Below are positions 1-7,079 of a stretch of 64,000 bases of DNA, in pieces (positions within the stretch are counted from its first letter, which is position 1; each line of letters begins with the position of its first letter). The translations under genes and the position numbers were made by a program. The stretch is taken from NCBI GenBank assembly GCA_021791875.1, contig JAJYVU010000002.1:1-64000 (forward strand), in the 5' to 3' direction. Source of the stretch: Acidobacteriota bacterium (GTDB taxonomy: Bacteria > Acidobacteriota > Terriglobia > Terriglobales > Acidobacteriaceae). The notes under the pieces are model-generated. The model had not been told where the DNA came from. It did no database searches and saw only the letters and a list, made by a program, of their open reading frames with translations.

Positions 1-120
1 GGCAGCTTCTTCCTGCGACCGGCCAACAGCCTCACGGCGATCCTCGATCATGCCGGCAAAGATCTGCCTCCAGGCCTGGCTGCGGACCGAGGGGTTGAGC
101 GCGGGAAACAACATACTCAT
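1..120 (-). CDS. N-terminal fragment of a probable XRE-type HTH regulator
   Basis: Only the first 40 codons lie inside the window; the gene continues beyond the left edge. Reading leftwards from an ATG at 120, the frame stays open to base 1. The peptide begins MSMLFPALNPS and contains RREAVGRSQEEAA, which resembles the start of an XRE helix-turn-helix (an R-R-x3-G-x-SQEEAA helix 1/2 pattern). An AGGAG ribosome binding site lies about 12 bases upstream of the start. The gene is divergent from the HTH gene at 253, and dyads lie between them, so the pair may form a regulatory switch of the integrated element. Calling it a regulator is an inference from a short fragment. Confidence 0.55.
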   Translation of the reverse strand, partial: MSMLFPALNPSVRSQAWRQIFAGMIEDRREAVGRSQEEAA

Positions 121-134
121 ATACTCACTACTCC

Positions 135-153
135 TGACAGGCACACCCTGTCA
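135..153. promoter_or_regulatory. Perfect dyad, probable repressor operator
   Basis: TGACAGG and CCTGTCA form a perfect 7-bp inverted repeat separated by 5 bases. It lies immediately upstream of the minus-strand HTH gene, next to that gene's ribosome binding site, so a bound protein would be expected to affect that gene. Size and spacing suit an XRE-family dimer. The binding protein is not known. Confidence 0.5.
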
Positions 154-169
154 AGTCAACCCAGGGCGC

Positions 170-206
170 GCCGATGAAATTTACCATGAGTATGCACTTC
201 ATCGGC
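170..206. promoter_or_regulatory. Second inverted repeat in the divergent HTH promoter region
   Basis: GCCGATGAA (170-178) and TTCATCGGC (198-206) are perfect complements with a 19-base spacer. The dyad ends 11 bases before the -35 box of the rightward HTH gene, so it could be an upstream operator. It differs in sequence from the dyad at 135-153, which suggests two different binding proteins or a transcribed stem. Confidence 0.4.
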
Positions 207-217
207 CCATTCATGGC

Positions 218-246
218 TTGACAAGGCAACACCTAATAGCGATTAT
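218..246 (+). promoter_or_regulatory. Sigma-70-type promoter of the HTH gene at 253, possibly leaderless
   Basis: TTGACA (218-223), a 17-base spacer and GATTAT (241-246) fit a vegetative promoter. The expected transcription start, about 7 bases after the -10 box, falls on the ATG at 253. The transcript would therefore be leaderless or nearly so, and no Shine-Dalgarno sequence is present before that ATG. Confidence 0.55.
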
Positions 247-252
247 GTATTT

Positions 253-813
253 ATGGAGTATCGTAAGGCAGATTTCAGCTGGAGCGAGGTCGGAGACCGG
301 ATTCGGCAGCGCCGGACGGCGCGGGGGCTCTCCCAGCAGGCCCTTGCAGCGGCAGCAGGGCTGACGCAGAATGCAATTTTTCGCATTGAGGCGGGGGAAA
401 GCAATCCGCAGATCACCAGCCTGCAGCAGGTCGCTCGCGGCCTGGGCTGCAGCGTGCGCGAGCTGATTTGCGGAATGCCGGCGACGCCGGAACTCAACGA
501 TCGCCTGAACAGGGCGCGAGCCATTCTCGAATCAGGAGATGGAGATGCGATTGGCATCCTGGATCATGGCATCGAGGCGGCCGAAGTCCTGCTCAAGCGA
601 TCCGACCGCAAACGAAGCATCGCACCTGTGACTCGGAAACTGGTTCCGAAGGGCGAGAAGCAGCGCGGCGCTGCCGACGAGCTGATTTTGAATCCGCCGA
701 TCAAACGTGGAAGATCGGAAGCAGATGATATGCCCTCGCTATCCGACCCAAAATCGATGCGGATTGGCGAAAAGACATTCAGGCGTTCGAAAGGAAAGCA
801 TGAGACGCGATAG
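253..813 (+). CDS. XRE-family helix-turn-helix transcriptional regulator
   Basis: A protein of 186 residues. Residues about 12-70 form a canonical HTH_3/XRE domain: RIRQRRTARGLSQQALA, then an LTQNAIFRIEAGESNP recognition-helix segment and an LQQVARGLG tail. The remaining ~115 residues are basic, low-complexity-like and not recognised. The start is the ATG that coincides with the predicted transcription start of the 218-246 promoter. The gene is divergent from the HTH fragment at the left edge and upstream of the ParB-like, excisionase-like and integrase genes, so I infer it controls the integrated element. No RecA-responsive peptidase domain is visible, so an LexA/CI-type SOS switch is not supported. 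Confidence 0.8.
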   Translation: MEYRKADFSWSEVGDRIRQRRTARGLSQQALAAAAGLTQNAIFRIEAGESNPQITSLQQVARGLGCSVRELICGMPATPELNDRLNRARAILESGDGDAIGILDHGIEAAEVLLKRSDRKRSIAPVTRKLVPKGEKQRGAADELILNPPIKRGRSEADDMPSLSDPKSMRIGEKTFRRSKGKHETR

Positions 814-929
814 ATTCATTCGATGTGACGTTCTGGCCCGCGGGGGAGCGGATCCCGCTCCACTCTTACCGGTGGGGCAGGCAGCGTTGGAAGCTGCCCG
901 CCCCGAATCCAACCGGTCGGAGGGGCCTA

Positions 930-1661
930 ATGGCCCAATTGAACTGCAGCGGAGCACAGCCGCACAACCTTGAACATCCACCTCTCACCCCACCACCCAC
1001 CTCCATCCAGGAAGCTATAGCGCAGCTCAAGTCGACCTGGTTTTTCCTTCCGGAAATGGAACGCGCGCAGGCCGTACGCCAGATTGTCAATGCTGGTCTG
1101 AGCCACCGCTACCTCGCGAAAGCTCTGAACATTTCAGAAGGCACCGTTCGCAACCTGCTGCTGATTCTCGAAGCTCGCCCTGACGATCAGGAAGCTCTCC
1201 GCCGGCGCGAGATCACCCAGGCTGAGTTGATCCGCAGGGTGCGGGGCTTGCCGCCTCGGAATCCTGTACGCCAGTCGGAACCCACCCGGATCGCAAGTGA
1301 GCCGGAGTATCCGCAGGAGCGTGAGCCGTTCGACCTGACCGAAACGATTCTCGCTTGGCTGGCCGCGAGGTCACTGCGCTCATTTTCTGCGCGTTCGATT
1401 CTCGAGGAATGCCTGCGGATTCTGAATCGTTCAGAAAAAATGGGCAATCTGCCTGTCGATCGCCCGCCCGCCGGAATGGCCGTGGCGGAAGTCATTCGCC
1501 GCTGCCAGCCTGGACCGCGGCGGTACGACTTCTTCTACGTTGGGTTCTATGTCGCCTGGCTCTGCAACTGGGTGGTGCGGCTGGCTACCGATGCGAATCA
1601 CTGGCGCGAAGCGCTCACCCAGGCACTTTCTCACGTGAACGCTAGCGGCAATCGTCGGTAG
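930..1661 (+). CDS. ParB/KorB-type HTH protein of the integrated element
   Basis: A protein of 243 residues from the ATG at 930, which has GGAGGGG 4-5 bases upstream; the longer frame from 825 lacks such a site. Residues about 30-105 resemble the ParB/Spo0J HTH region: IQEAIAQLK, ERAQAVRQIVNAGLSHRYLA, then LNISEGTVRNLLLI and RREITQAELIRRV. The N-terminal ParB nuclease/CTPase domain is not visible, so this is a HTH-only relative and need not act in partitioning. The C-terminal ~120 residues are not recognised. A GC-rich hairpin (845-861, GGAGCGG/CCGCTCC, 3-base loop) precedes the gene. It is co-oriented with the excisionase-like and integrase genes. Confidence 0.6.
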   Translation: MAQLNCSGAQPHNLEHPPLTPPPTSIQEAIAQLKSTWFFLPEMERAQAVRQIVNAGLSHRYLAKALNISEGTVRNLLLILEARPDDQEALRRREITQAELIRRVRGLPPRNPVRQSEPTRIASEPEYPQEREPFDLTETILAWLAARSLRSFSARSILEECLRILNRSEKMGNLPVDRPPAGMAVAEVIRRCQPGPRRYDFFYVGFYVAWLCNWVVRLATDANHWREALTQALSHVNASGNRR

Positions 1662-1815
1662 CTTTGATGATTCCGGTCCAATGGTCAAAATCGAAGCATG
1701 TTCGCAGGCCCTGTTCGGGCCGGAAAGGCAACACCATGCTGTTCCAAAAGGCCTCACATGGCTTCAATGCACGGCGAACGGCGTACTCGTCGTTCGCCCT
1801 CCTCAACCTCATTCG

Positions 1816-1844
1816 ACCGGTCGCGCATTCGTGCGCGGTCCGGT
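1816..1844 (+). other. GC-rich hairpin with UUCG tetraloop
   Basis: CGCGCA-TTCG-TGCGCG forms a 6-bp stem with a UUCG loop. It is extended by ACCGG/CCGGT across a small internal loop, giving about 11 bp. It lies in the 252-base gap between the ParB-like and excisionase-like genes, and no U tract follows, so it is more likely an RNA structure or processing barrier than an intrinsic terminator. The rest of the gap (1662-1913) shows no convincing gene. Confidence 0.5.
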
Positions 1845-1913
1845 TACGTGCGCCGGGAGAACCCGGCCAACGCGTATCACGAGGTCGTTCTGAATACCAC
1901 AAAGCCAATCTCT

Positions 1914-2141
1914 ATGATCAATTCAAATGAAAATCCGAGCCTCACACGCAGCCGCATCCTGACTCCCGAAGGAGCTGCTGAATTCCTGAGCCTTGATCCG
2001 CGCACTGTGACGCGGTGGGCGCGGAAGGGTTATCTGCCGGCCCATCCCCTGGGTGAAGGGAAGCGGAAGTTCTGGCGTTTTTATCAGGATGAGTTGGACG
2101 CATGGCTCGCCGCGCGCACGAACCAGTGGGAGGCTGCATGA
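1914..2141 (+). CDS. Excisionase-like HTH (MerR/HTH_17) DNA-binding protein
   Basis: About 75 residues from the ATG at 1914. The core LTPEGAAEFLSLDPRTVTRWARKGYLPAHPLGEGKRKFWRFYQDELDAWLAA region is a typical helix_turn_helix_17/excisionase fold: a tRNA-synthetase-like winged HTH with an R-W-x3-G-x-LP recognition segment. The stop overlaps the integrase ATG (ATGA), so the two are translationally coupled, as expected for a xis-int pair. No clear ribosome binding site precedes 1914; an in-frame ATG at 1758 would add 52 residues of unrecognised sequence. The directionality-factor role is inferred from fold and position. Confidence 0.7.
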   Translation: MINSNENPSLTRSRILTPEGAAEFLSLDPRTVTRWARKGYLPAHPLGEGKRKFWRFYQDELDAWLAARTNQWEAA

Positions 2142-3397
2142 CGGTCTCCGCTGTTCGTCCGAATGCCGAACGGGTACACTCTCCCCAGGCCATCAGTGCG
2201 CTTTCCAAGGAGAAACTCCGTATGAAAGCGCCACGCTACCAACGGGGATCGCTGATGCTGCAGAAACGCAAGAGCTTGCCTGACATCTGGATGTACCGGT
2301 TCTATGCCCAGGAGAAGGGCCGCCGTGTCTACAAGCGGCATGTCGTCGGAACAGTGACCGACCTGCCGAAGCGCAAGGATGCGGAAAAGGCTGTGACTCA
2401 GCTCAGGATCCATATTAACGAGGGGGCGGAATTCGCCCCCATGAACATCGAGCAGCTTGCCGCGCACTATGAGCGTGTTGAGTTGCCCAGACTCGCACCG
2501 TCCACCCAGAGTGTTTACTCAGACATTCTCCGTCACCATATCCTGCCGCGCTGGGGAGAGTATTCACTAGCTTCGATCAAACCGATTGAAGTAGAGAACT
2601 GGCTGCGCGATCTCAAAGGCGTCAGGGGGAAGGACGCAAGTCCCTCCGTGAAGTCAAAGGTCCGCAACCTGCTGTCCGCTCTCTTCTCGCATGCACTCCG
2701 CTATAGCTTCGCTTCCAGGAATCCCATCACGCCGGTTCGCAGTTCATCGCAGCGGCTGCGTGACCCGGAATTCCTGGATGGCCCGGAGTTCCGCGCGCTT
2801 CTCGAAAAACTTGCGCTTCGGGAGCGCGTCATGGTTCTCATGGCCGGCAGTACCGGGATGCGGAGGAGTGAGCTCATAGGCTTGAAATGGGCGGATATCG
2901 ACTTCGAGCTGGGCGAAGCGCGCATCATTCGCTCCGTCTGGCAAAACAAACTTTCCAACTGTAAGACTCGGGCAAGCCGCAAACCCGTTCCGCTGCATGA
3001 GGTCGTGATGGAACTGCTCCAGGAATGGAGAAAGGACAGTGCCTGGAACAGCGATGACGACTTCGTTTTCCCGTCGGTGCGGCACAACGGGGAGCATCCG
3101 ATCGCACCGGACATGATTCTCCGGCGTTATATCCGGCCCGCGATCCAGGAGCTTGGAATCGAAAAGCACATTGGCTGGCATTCCTTTCGTCACGGGCTCG
3201 GCACGATGCTGCGGCAGCAGGGTGTCGATCTCAAGACGGCTCAAGAACTGCTGAGGCATTCGAATCCACGCGTAACGATGGATCTGTATCAGCAGTCCGT
3301 CTCAGCGGAAAAACGTGTCGCGAACGCCGCTGTCGTTCGTGGCCTGCTGGGGGATGCTGTGCTTCAGCACCTTTCAGCACCCAAATCAGACGCATAA
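2138..3397 (+). CDS. int: Site-specific tyrosine recombinase (integrase)
   Basis: A protein of 419 residues from the ATG at 2138 (GTGGGAGG upstream, 4-base overlap with the preceding gene). A second ATG at 2222 also has AAGGAG at good spacing and would give 391 residues. Residues about 100-195 are the SAM-like core-binding domain (phage_int_SAM). Residues about 212-400 are the catalytic domain with all expected residues: R242 in TGMRRSEL, K276 in the beta-hairpin, H348-x2-R351 in HSFRH, H374 in LLRHSNP and nucleophile Y384 in MDLYQQ. It should be catalytically intact. The 3' end is 43 bases from the 3' end of tRNA-Val, so integration into that tRNA is likely and the element extends leftwards. 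Confidence 0.92.
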   Translation: MTVSAVRPNAERVHSPQAISALSKEKLRMKAPRYQRGSLMLQKRKSLPDIWMYRFYAQEKGRRVYKRHVVGTVTDLPKRKDAEKAVTQLRIHINEGAEFAPMNIEQLAAHYERVELPRLAPSTQSVYSDILRHHILPRWGEYSLASIKPIEVENWLRDLKGVRGKDASPSVKSKVRNLLSALFSHALRYSFASRNPITPVRSSSQRLRDPEFLDGPEFRALLEKLALRERVMVLMAGSTGMRRSELIGLKWADIDFELGEARIIRSVWQNKLSNCKTRASRKPVPLHEVVMELLQEWRKDSAWNSDDDFVFPSVRHNGEHPIAPDMILRRYIRPAIQELGIEKHIGWHSFRHGLGTMLRQQGVDLKTAQELLRHSNPRVTMDLYQQSVSAEKRVANAAVVRGLLGDAVLQHLSAPKSDA

Positions 3398-3439
3398 GCT
3401 AGAGGTCGCGCCTGTAAGTCGTTTATTTTGTGTTTGATA

Positions 3440-3516
3440 TGGTAGGCACGACTGGACTCGAACCAGCGACCTCTACCGTGTCAAGGTAGCGCTCTAACCA
3501 ACTGAGCTACGCGCCT
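3440..3516 (-). tRNA. tRNA-Val (GAC), with encoded CCA
   Basis: The minus strand folds as a full cloverleaf. The acceptor AGGCGCG pairs with CGTGCCT, the anticodon arm is CTACC-TTGACAC-GGTAG (anticodon GAC), the T arm contains GGTTCGAGTCC, and CCA is encoded at 3440-3442. The integrase gene ends next to its 3' end, the usual arrangement for an attachment site at a tRNA 3' end. A possible -10 box (TATATT) lies about 20 bases upstream of the 5' end. Confidence 0.95.
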
Positions 3517-3682
3517 GCAAGGTGGGACACTCCTAAATATAGCAGACCGGGGCGGGTGCGGCGGCGGTCTCGTTTTGGCGGCGGCAGGGGCTGGGTTGCG
3601 GCTTCTGCTGCCGATTCCGGCACCTCGAGAGATAACTTCGCGCAAAAGTTCGTTGACGTTACTACACTTAGGACAGACGACT

Positions 3683-4255
3683 ATGAAAGTCCTACGTGCT
3701 GCGCCGAATCTTTTGACTTTTCTGCGGCTTTGCCTCGTACCTTTTATCGTCCTCGTTATTTTGCAGGACCATTACCGGATTGCCTTCGGCATCTTTCTGC
3801 TGGCTGGGCTCACAGATGCGCTCGACGGCTACCTGGCGCGAAGGCTGAACCAGATCACGGTGCTCGGTCATTATCTCGACCCTGTGGCCGACAAGCTGAT
3901 GCTGAGCACGCTGTTCCTGGCGCTGCATCACGAGGGGCTTATTTCGCGGGCAGTCACGGTGCTGGTCTTCGGGCGTGACCTGGGCATCCTGACTGTTTCG
4001 GCGATCCTTTATGCCACGGTGGGGATGCGGTCCTTCCCGCCCAGCATCCTGGGGAAGGTGAACACGCTGGTGCAAATTATTGCCGTCACCACAGTGCTGC
4101 TGGGCCGGTTTTACGATCCGTTTGGAATCAGCTTTCTGCGGATGTGGTCGCTGCGGGCGACGGTCCTATTCACGGTGCTCTCCGGCTTCCACTATGCCTG
4201 GACTGTGGCGCGGCGCGTTGGGCATATGCCGCCTCCGAGCGAGGATGGGGCCTAG
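3683..4255 (+). CDS. CDP-alcohol phosphatidyltransferase (PgsA-like)
   Basis: A 190-residue membrane protein from the ATG at 3683 (AGGA upstream; the frame from 3575 adds an unlikely arginine/proline-rich tail). The family signature D-G-x2-A-R-x8-G-x3-D-x3-D is intact: D48, G49, A52, R53, G62, D66 and D70. About five to six hydrophobic segments follow. The family transfers a phosphatidyl group from CDP-diacylglycerol to an alcohol; glycerol-3-phosphate (phosphatidylglycerophosphate synthase) is the likeliest substrate, but cardiolipin synthase-type activity cannot be excluded. Its TAG stop lies inside the left arm of the palindromic element at 4252-4368. Confidence 0.85.
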   Translation: MKVLRAAPNLLTFLRLCLVPFIVLVILQDHYRIAFGIFLLAGLTDALDGYLARRLNQITVLGHYLDPVADKLMLSTLFLALHHEGLISRAVTVLVFGRDLGILTVSAILYATVGMRSFPPSILGKVNTLVQIIAVTTVLLGRFYDPFGISFLRMWSLRATVLFTVLSGFHYAWTVARRVGHMPPPSEDGA

Positions 4256-4368
4256 AACTGGTTTCATAAATAGCGTAGCGGCTTAGACGAAAAGCATGAG
4301 CCCCGCTTCGATGGCGGGTCTCATACGAGGCCTCACCAGGCGCGGAGGGTTTATGAGACCAGTTCTAG
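4252..4368. repeat. 117-bp palindromic element with 19-bp terminal inverted repeats
   Basis: The left arm CTAGAACTGGTTTCATAAA (4252-4270) and right arm (4350-4368) match in inverted orientation at 18 of 19 positions. A nested hairpin sits inside: ATGAGCCCCGC (4296-4306) against GCGGGTCTCAT (4314-4324), one mismatch, 7-base loop. The pgsA-like stop codon is formed within the left arm. There is no coding capacity. This has the form of a MITE or REP/BIME-like unit; no second copy was noticed in this window. It could also act as the 3' end of the pgsA-like transcript. Confidence 0.6.
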
Positions 4369-4486
4369 AGTTTGTTGAGAAACAGGACTTCCGTCAAGGA
4401 TCTACTCAATCCCTGGCGTGAGTTCGTTGGCGATCAGACAATTCGCTGGGCCTCGCTCGATGCTCTGGCGAGGTTTCAGCAAACTC

Positions 4487-4642
4487 CTAAGCCTGCTCGT
4501 CGTCGTCCTTCTCCTCTTCGATCTGCATGTCTCGAAACTCTGCCGAATCAAATACTTCGCCGCAGTCCTGGCACTCGACGTATTCGGCGTCCTCTTCTCG
4601 CGCAACGACGCGCACTTTGGAATGTTTGCAGGGTGTTTTCAT
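4487..4642 (-). CDS. Small acidic zinc-ribbon-like protein (51 aa)
   Basis: A short minus-strand frame from the ATG at 4642 to TAG at 4487 encodes 51 residues. It begins MKTPCKHSKVRVVAREEDAE and contains C5-x-H7 and C24-x2-C27, a plausible Cys/His metal site, followed by a strongly acidic tail (EEEKDDDEQA). An in-frame ATG at 4654 would add four residues; neither start has a good ribosome binding site. The amino-acid pattern (paired Cys, periodic charge) is protein-like, whereas the overlapping plus-strand frame is not. Function is unknown. The 118 bases between it and the palindromic element show nothing. Confidence 0.6.
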   Translation of the reverse strand: MKTPCKHSKVRVVAREEDAEYVECQDCGEVFDSAEFRDMQIEEEKDDDEQA

Positions 4643-4778
4643 CGGAGATGGCATGAACGGGTCAATGGTGTCGCTCTGCCGATTTTAGCGAGGGCTTTGC
4701 TGATGTCAACTGACCTTTTGGCATATGACCGAAAAATTAAAAGTCACGGCTAAAATTGGCGAATTCCACTCCGTTTCG

Positions 4779-4807
4779 TTGAACTCAGACTAATTTAGTC
4801 CTATACT
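4779..4807 (+). promoter_or_regulatory. Promoter of the isc operon
   Basis: TTGAAC (4779-4784), a 17-base spacer and TATACT (4802-4807) form a good sigma-70-type promoter. The predicted start is near 4814, giving a leader of about 15 bases before the GTG of the Rrf2 gene. The spacer contains the IscR-type operator. Confidence 0.7.
4788..4800. promoter_or_regulatory. IscR type-1-like operator
   Basis: GACTAATTTAGTC is a perfect 6+1+6 palindrome and matches the core GACTRWWWYAGTC of the enterobacterial IscR type-1 site. It lies between the -35 and -10 boxes, so binding would block RNA polymerase. The flanks do not match the full E. coli consensus. Autorepression by the downstream Rrf2/IscR protein is the direct inference. 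Confidence 0.65.
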
Positions 4808-4828
4808 CATGCACAGGGAACAGATCCA

Positions 4829-5284
4829 GTGCTAAGGCTGACGAAAAAGGCTGATTATGGGCTGATGGCGCTCAAATATCTGGCGGAACACGCCGGCGAG
4901 CCGTCATTGAGCGCGAAGGATATCGCCGAGGCGTATCACATTCCGCCGCAGCTGCTGGCGAAGATTCTGCAGAAGCTAACCCGGGAAGGGCTGCTCCGTT
5001 CGCATGCCGGAATGAACGGTGGTTATTCTCTCTCCCGGGATGCGAAAGAGATTTCGGCATTTGAAGTGATCCGTGCGATCGACGGGCCGCTTTTTATTAC
5101 CTCATGCACGACCGGCACCAGCACGTGCGACCTGACGGCAAGCTGCACCATCAAAGAACCGCTTGCCCGGGTGAACGAGAGCATCGTGGAGTTGCTCCGC
5201 AACACCCGAATTTCTGACCTGCTCGATCACTCGGGCCGGGAAGAGGCGCCGCCGGAACTGGTGACCATTGCAAGCGTGAGCTAA
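4829..5284 (+). CDS. iscR: Rrf2-family iron-sulfur regulator (IscR-like)
   Basis: A 151-residue protein starting at a GTG. Residues 1-70 are the Rrf2 winged HTH ([41 protein letters not shown]). Three cysteines, C93, C100 and C106, form the expected cluster-binding set (C-x6-C-x5-C, close to IscR's C92/C98/C104). It is the first gene of a complete ISC operon, 26 bases before iscS, and its promoter carries an IscR-type palindrome. By analogy with IscR, the [2Fe-2S] form would repress the operon and iron or oxidative stress would relieve this. The DNA site match makes IscR more likely than NsrR or CymR. Confidence 0.85.
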   Translation: MLRLTKKADYGLMALKYLAEHAGEPSLSAKDIAEAYHIPPQLLAKILQKLTREGLLRSHAGMNGGYSLSRDAKEISAFEVIRAIDGPLFITSCTTGTSTCDLTASCTIKEPLARVNESIVELLRNTRISDLLDHSGREEAPPELVTIASVS

Positions 5285-5310
5285 CGACGAGGTTGAGGAG
5301 AAGCAAAGCG

Positions 5311-6576
5311 ATGAGTACAGCGACCAACGGAGCAACCGGCGAACTGACGCCGCCACCCGGCGTTCACCTGCCGATCTACCTGGACAACCAGGCGACGACT
5401 CGGACAGATCCGCGCGTGCTGGAAGCCATGCTTCCGTATTTCACCGAGGTTTTCGGCAATGCCGCGAGCCGGAATCACTCTTTTGGATGGGTAGCCGAAG
5501 AGGCGGTGGAAAAGGCACGCGCGCAGATTGCCAAGCTGATTGGCGCTACGGCGAAGGAGATCATCTTTACGTCGGGTGCGACGGAGAGCAACAACCTTGC
5601 GATCAAGGGGATTGCGGAGATGTACCGCGAGCGCGGCAATCACATCATCACGCAGGTCACCGAACACAAGGCCGTGCTGGACACATGCAAGCGGCTGGAA
5701 AAGAGCGGCTATGAGGTCACCTATCTGCCGGTGAAGGCGGACGGGATTATTGATATCGAAGACCTGAAGCGCGCCATCACGGATAAGACGATCCTAGTGA
5801 CCATCATGATCGCCAACAATGAAATTGGCGTTCTTCAGCCGGTGGAGGAAATCGGCAAGCTTTGCCACGAGCGCGGGATTCTCTTCCACACGGACGGTGT
5901 GCAGGCGGTGGGCAAGATTCCGGTGGACGTAAATGCCATGCAGATCGATGCGCTCTCGCTGAGCGGACACAAGATTTATGGTCCGAAGGGCGTTGGGGCG
6001 CTCTATGTGCGCCGGCGCAATCCGCGGGTGCAGATTTCCGAACAGATCAACGGTGGCGGACACGAGCGCGGGATGCGTTCCGGCACACTCAACGTGCCCG
6101 GCATCGTTGGGCTCGGCAAGGCCTGCGAGTTGTGCATGGAAGAGATGGAGCCTGAAACCAGGCGCCTTTCAACGCTGCGCGACAAGCTGAAGAACAAGCT
6201 CGAGTCGAAGCTCGACTTTGTGCACGTGAATGGCTCGATGGAACATCGGCTGCCGAACAACCTGAACATGAGCTTTGTGTATGTGGAAGGTGAATCGCTG
6301 CTGATGGGGATCAATGATGTTGCGGTTTCGAGCGGCTCTGCCTGCACCTCCGCGACGCTGGAACCATCTTATGTATTGAAGGCTCTCGGGCTCGGGGACG
6401 ATGTGGCGCACAGCTCCATCCGTTTCGGTCTTGGCCGCTTCAATACCGAAGCGGAAGTTGACTACGTGGCCGACAAGATTATCGATGTGGTGCAGAAACT
6501 GCGCGAACTTTCACCGCTTTACGAAATGGTGAAGGAAGGCATTGACCTCAGCAAGATTGAGTGGGCGGCGCACTAA
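5311..6576 (+). CDS. iscS: Cysteine desulfurase IscS
   Basis: A 421-residue PLP enzyme of class V aminotransferase fold, group I. It converts cysteine to alanine and passes sulfane sulfur to IscU. Visible landmarks: [12 protein letters not shown] near residue 23, [11 protein letters not shown], the H-K that holds PLP (K221 in [12 protein letters not shown]) and the catalytic Cys C345 in SSGSACTSA, within the long mobile loop typical of IscS rather than SufS. The N-terminus is about 20 residues longer than in E. coli. The start at 5311 has GAGGAG 10 bases upstream. It is the second gene of the isc operon. Confidence 0.95.
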   Translation: MSTATNGATGELTPPPGVHLPIYLDNQATTRTDPRVLEAMLPYFTEVFGNAASRNHSFGWVAEEAVEKARAQIAKLIGATAKEIIFTSGATESNNLAIKGIAEMYRERGNHIITQVTEHKAVLDTCKRLEKSGYEVTYLPVKADGIIDIEDLKRAITDKTILVTIMIANNEIGVLQPVEEIGKLCHERGILFHTDGVQAVGKIPVDVNAMQIDALSLSGHKIYGPKGVGALYVRRRNPRVQISEQINGGGHERGMRSGTLNVPGIVGLGKACELCMEEMEPETRRLSTLRDKLKNKLESKLDFVHVNGSMEHRLPNNLNMSFVYVEGESLLMGINDVAVSSGSACTSATLEPSYVLKALGLGDDVAHSSIRFGLGRFNTEAEVDYVADKIIDVVQKLRELSPLYEMVKEGIDLSKIEWAAH

Positions 6577-6635
6577 GAATTTCAGCCGTATATTGATCTA
6601 CGCAAATACGAACCAGATTCAGACAGGAGATTCCA

Positions 6636-7061
6636 ATGGCATATAGCGACAAGGTGATCGACCACTACAACAACCCTCGGAACGTCGGCCAGCTGGACAA
6701 GAGCAGCGAGACAGTGGGGACGGGTCTGGTGGGCGCGCCGGAGTGCGGCGATGTTATGCGCCTGCAGATCCGCGTGAACCCTGAGACCCAGGTGATCGAG
6801 GAAGCCAAGTTCAAAACCTTTGGCTGCGGCTCGGCCATTGCTTCGTCTTCGCTTGCTACCGAGTGGGTGAAAGGCAAGACGGTGGAAGAGGCGCTGCAGA
6901 TCAAGAACACCGACATCGTGAAGGAGCTGTCGCTTCCTCCGGTGAAGATTCACTGCTCGGTGCTGGCAGAGGACGCGATCCGCGCCGCGATTGGCGACTG
7001 GAAGAAAAAGAACGGTGTCGCCGAAACTGAAGCCGCCACTCAGGCCGTCGCGGCCCAGTAA
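6636..7061 (+). CDS. iscU: Iron-sulfur scaffold protein IscU
   Basis: A 141-residue scaffold on which [2Fe-2S] clusters are assembled. The ligands C37 (PECGD, with D39), C64 (FGCGS) and H106-C107 (KIHCSVL) are all present. An exact LPPVK motif (residues 100-104) is the sequence recognised by the Hsp70 HscA, which is encoded downstream; this ties the two proteins together functionally. An alanine-rich C-terminal tail of about 15 residues is extra. The ATG at 6636 follows CAGGAG at good spacing. The 59-base gap after iscS shows no terminator. Confidence 0.96.
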   Translation: MAYSDKVIDHYNNPRNVGQLDKSSETVGTGLVGAPECGDVMRLQIRVNPETQVIEEAKFKTFGCGSAIASSSLATEWVKGKTVEEALQIKNTDIVKELSLPPVKIHCSVLAEDAIRAAIGDWKKKNGVAETEAATQAVAAQ

Positions 7062-7079
7062 AGCAAGGGAAGGATTCAG

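Noticed and set aside
4418-4753. 111-residue plus-strand frame over the small zinc-ribbon gene
   Set aside because: The minus-strand frame has paired Cys, a Cys-x-His and an acidic tail; the plus-strand frame lacks a ribosome binding site and is Leu/Arg-rich.
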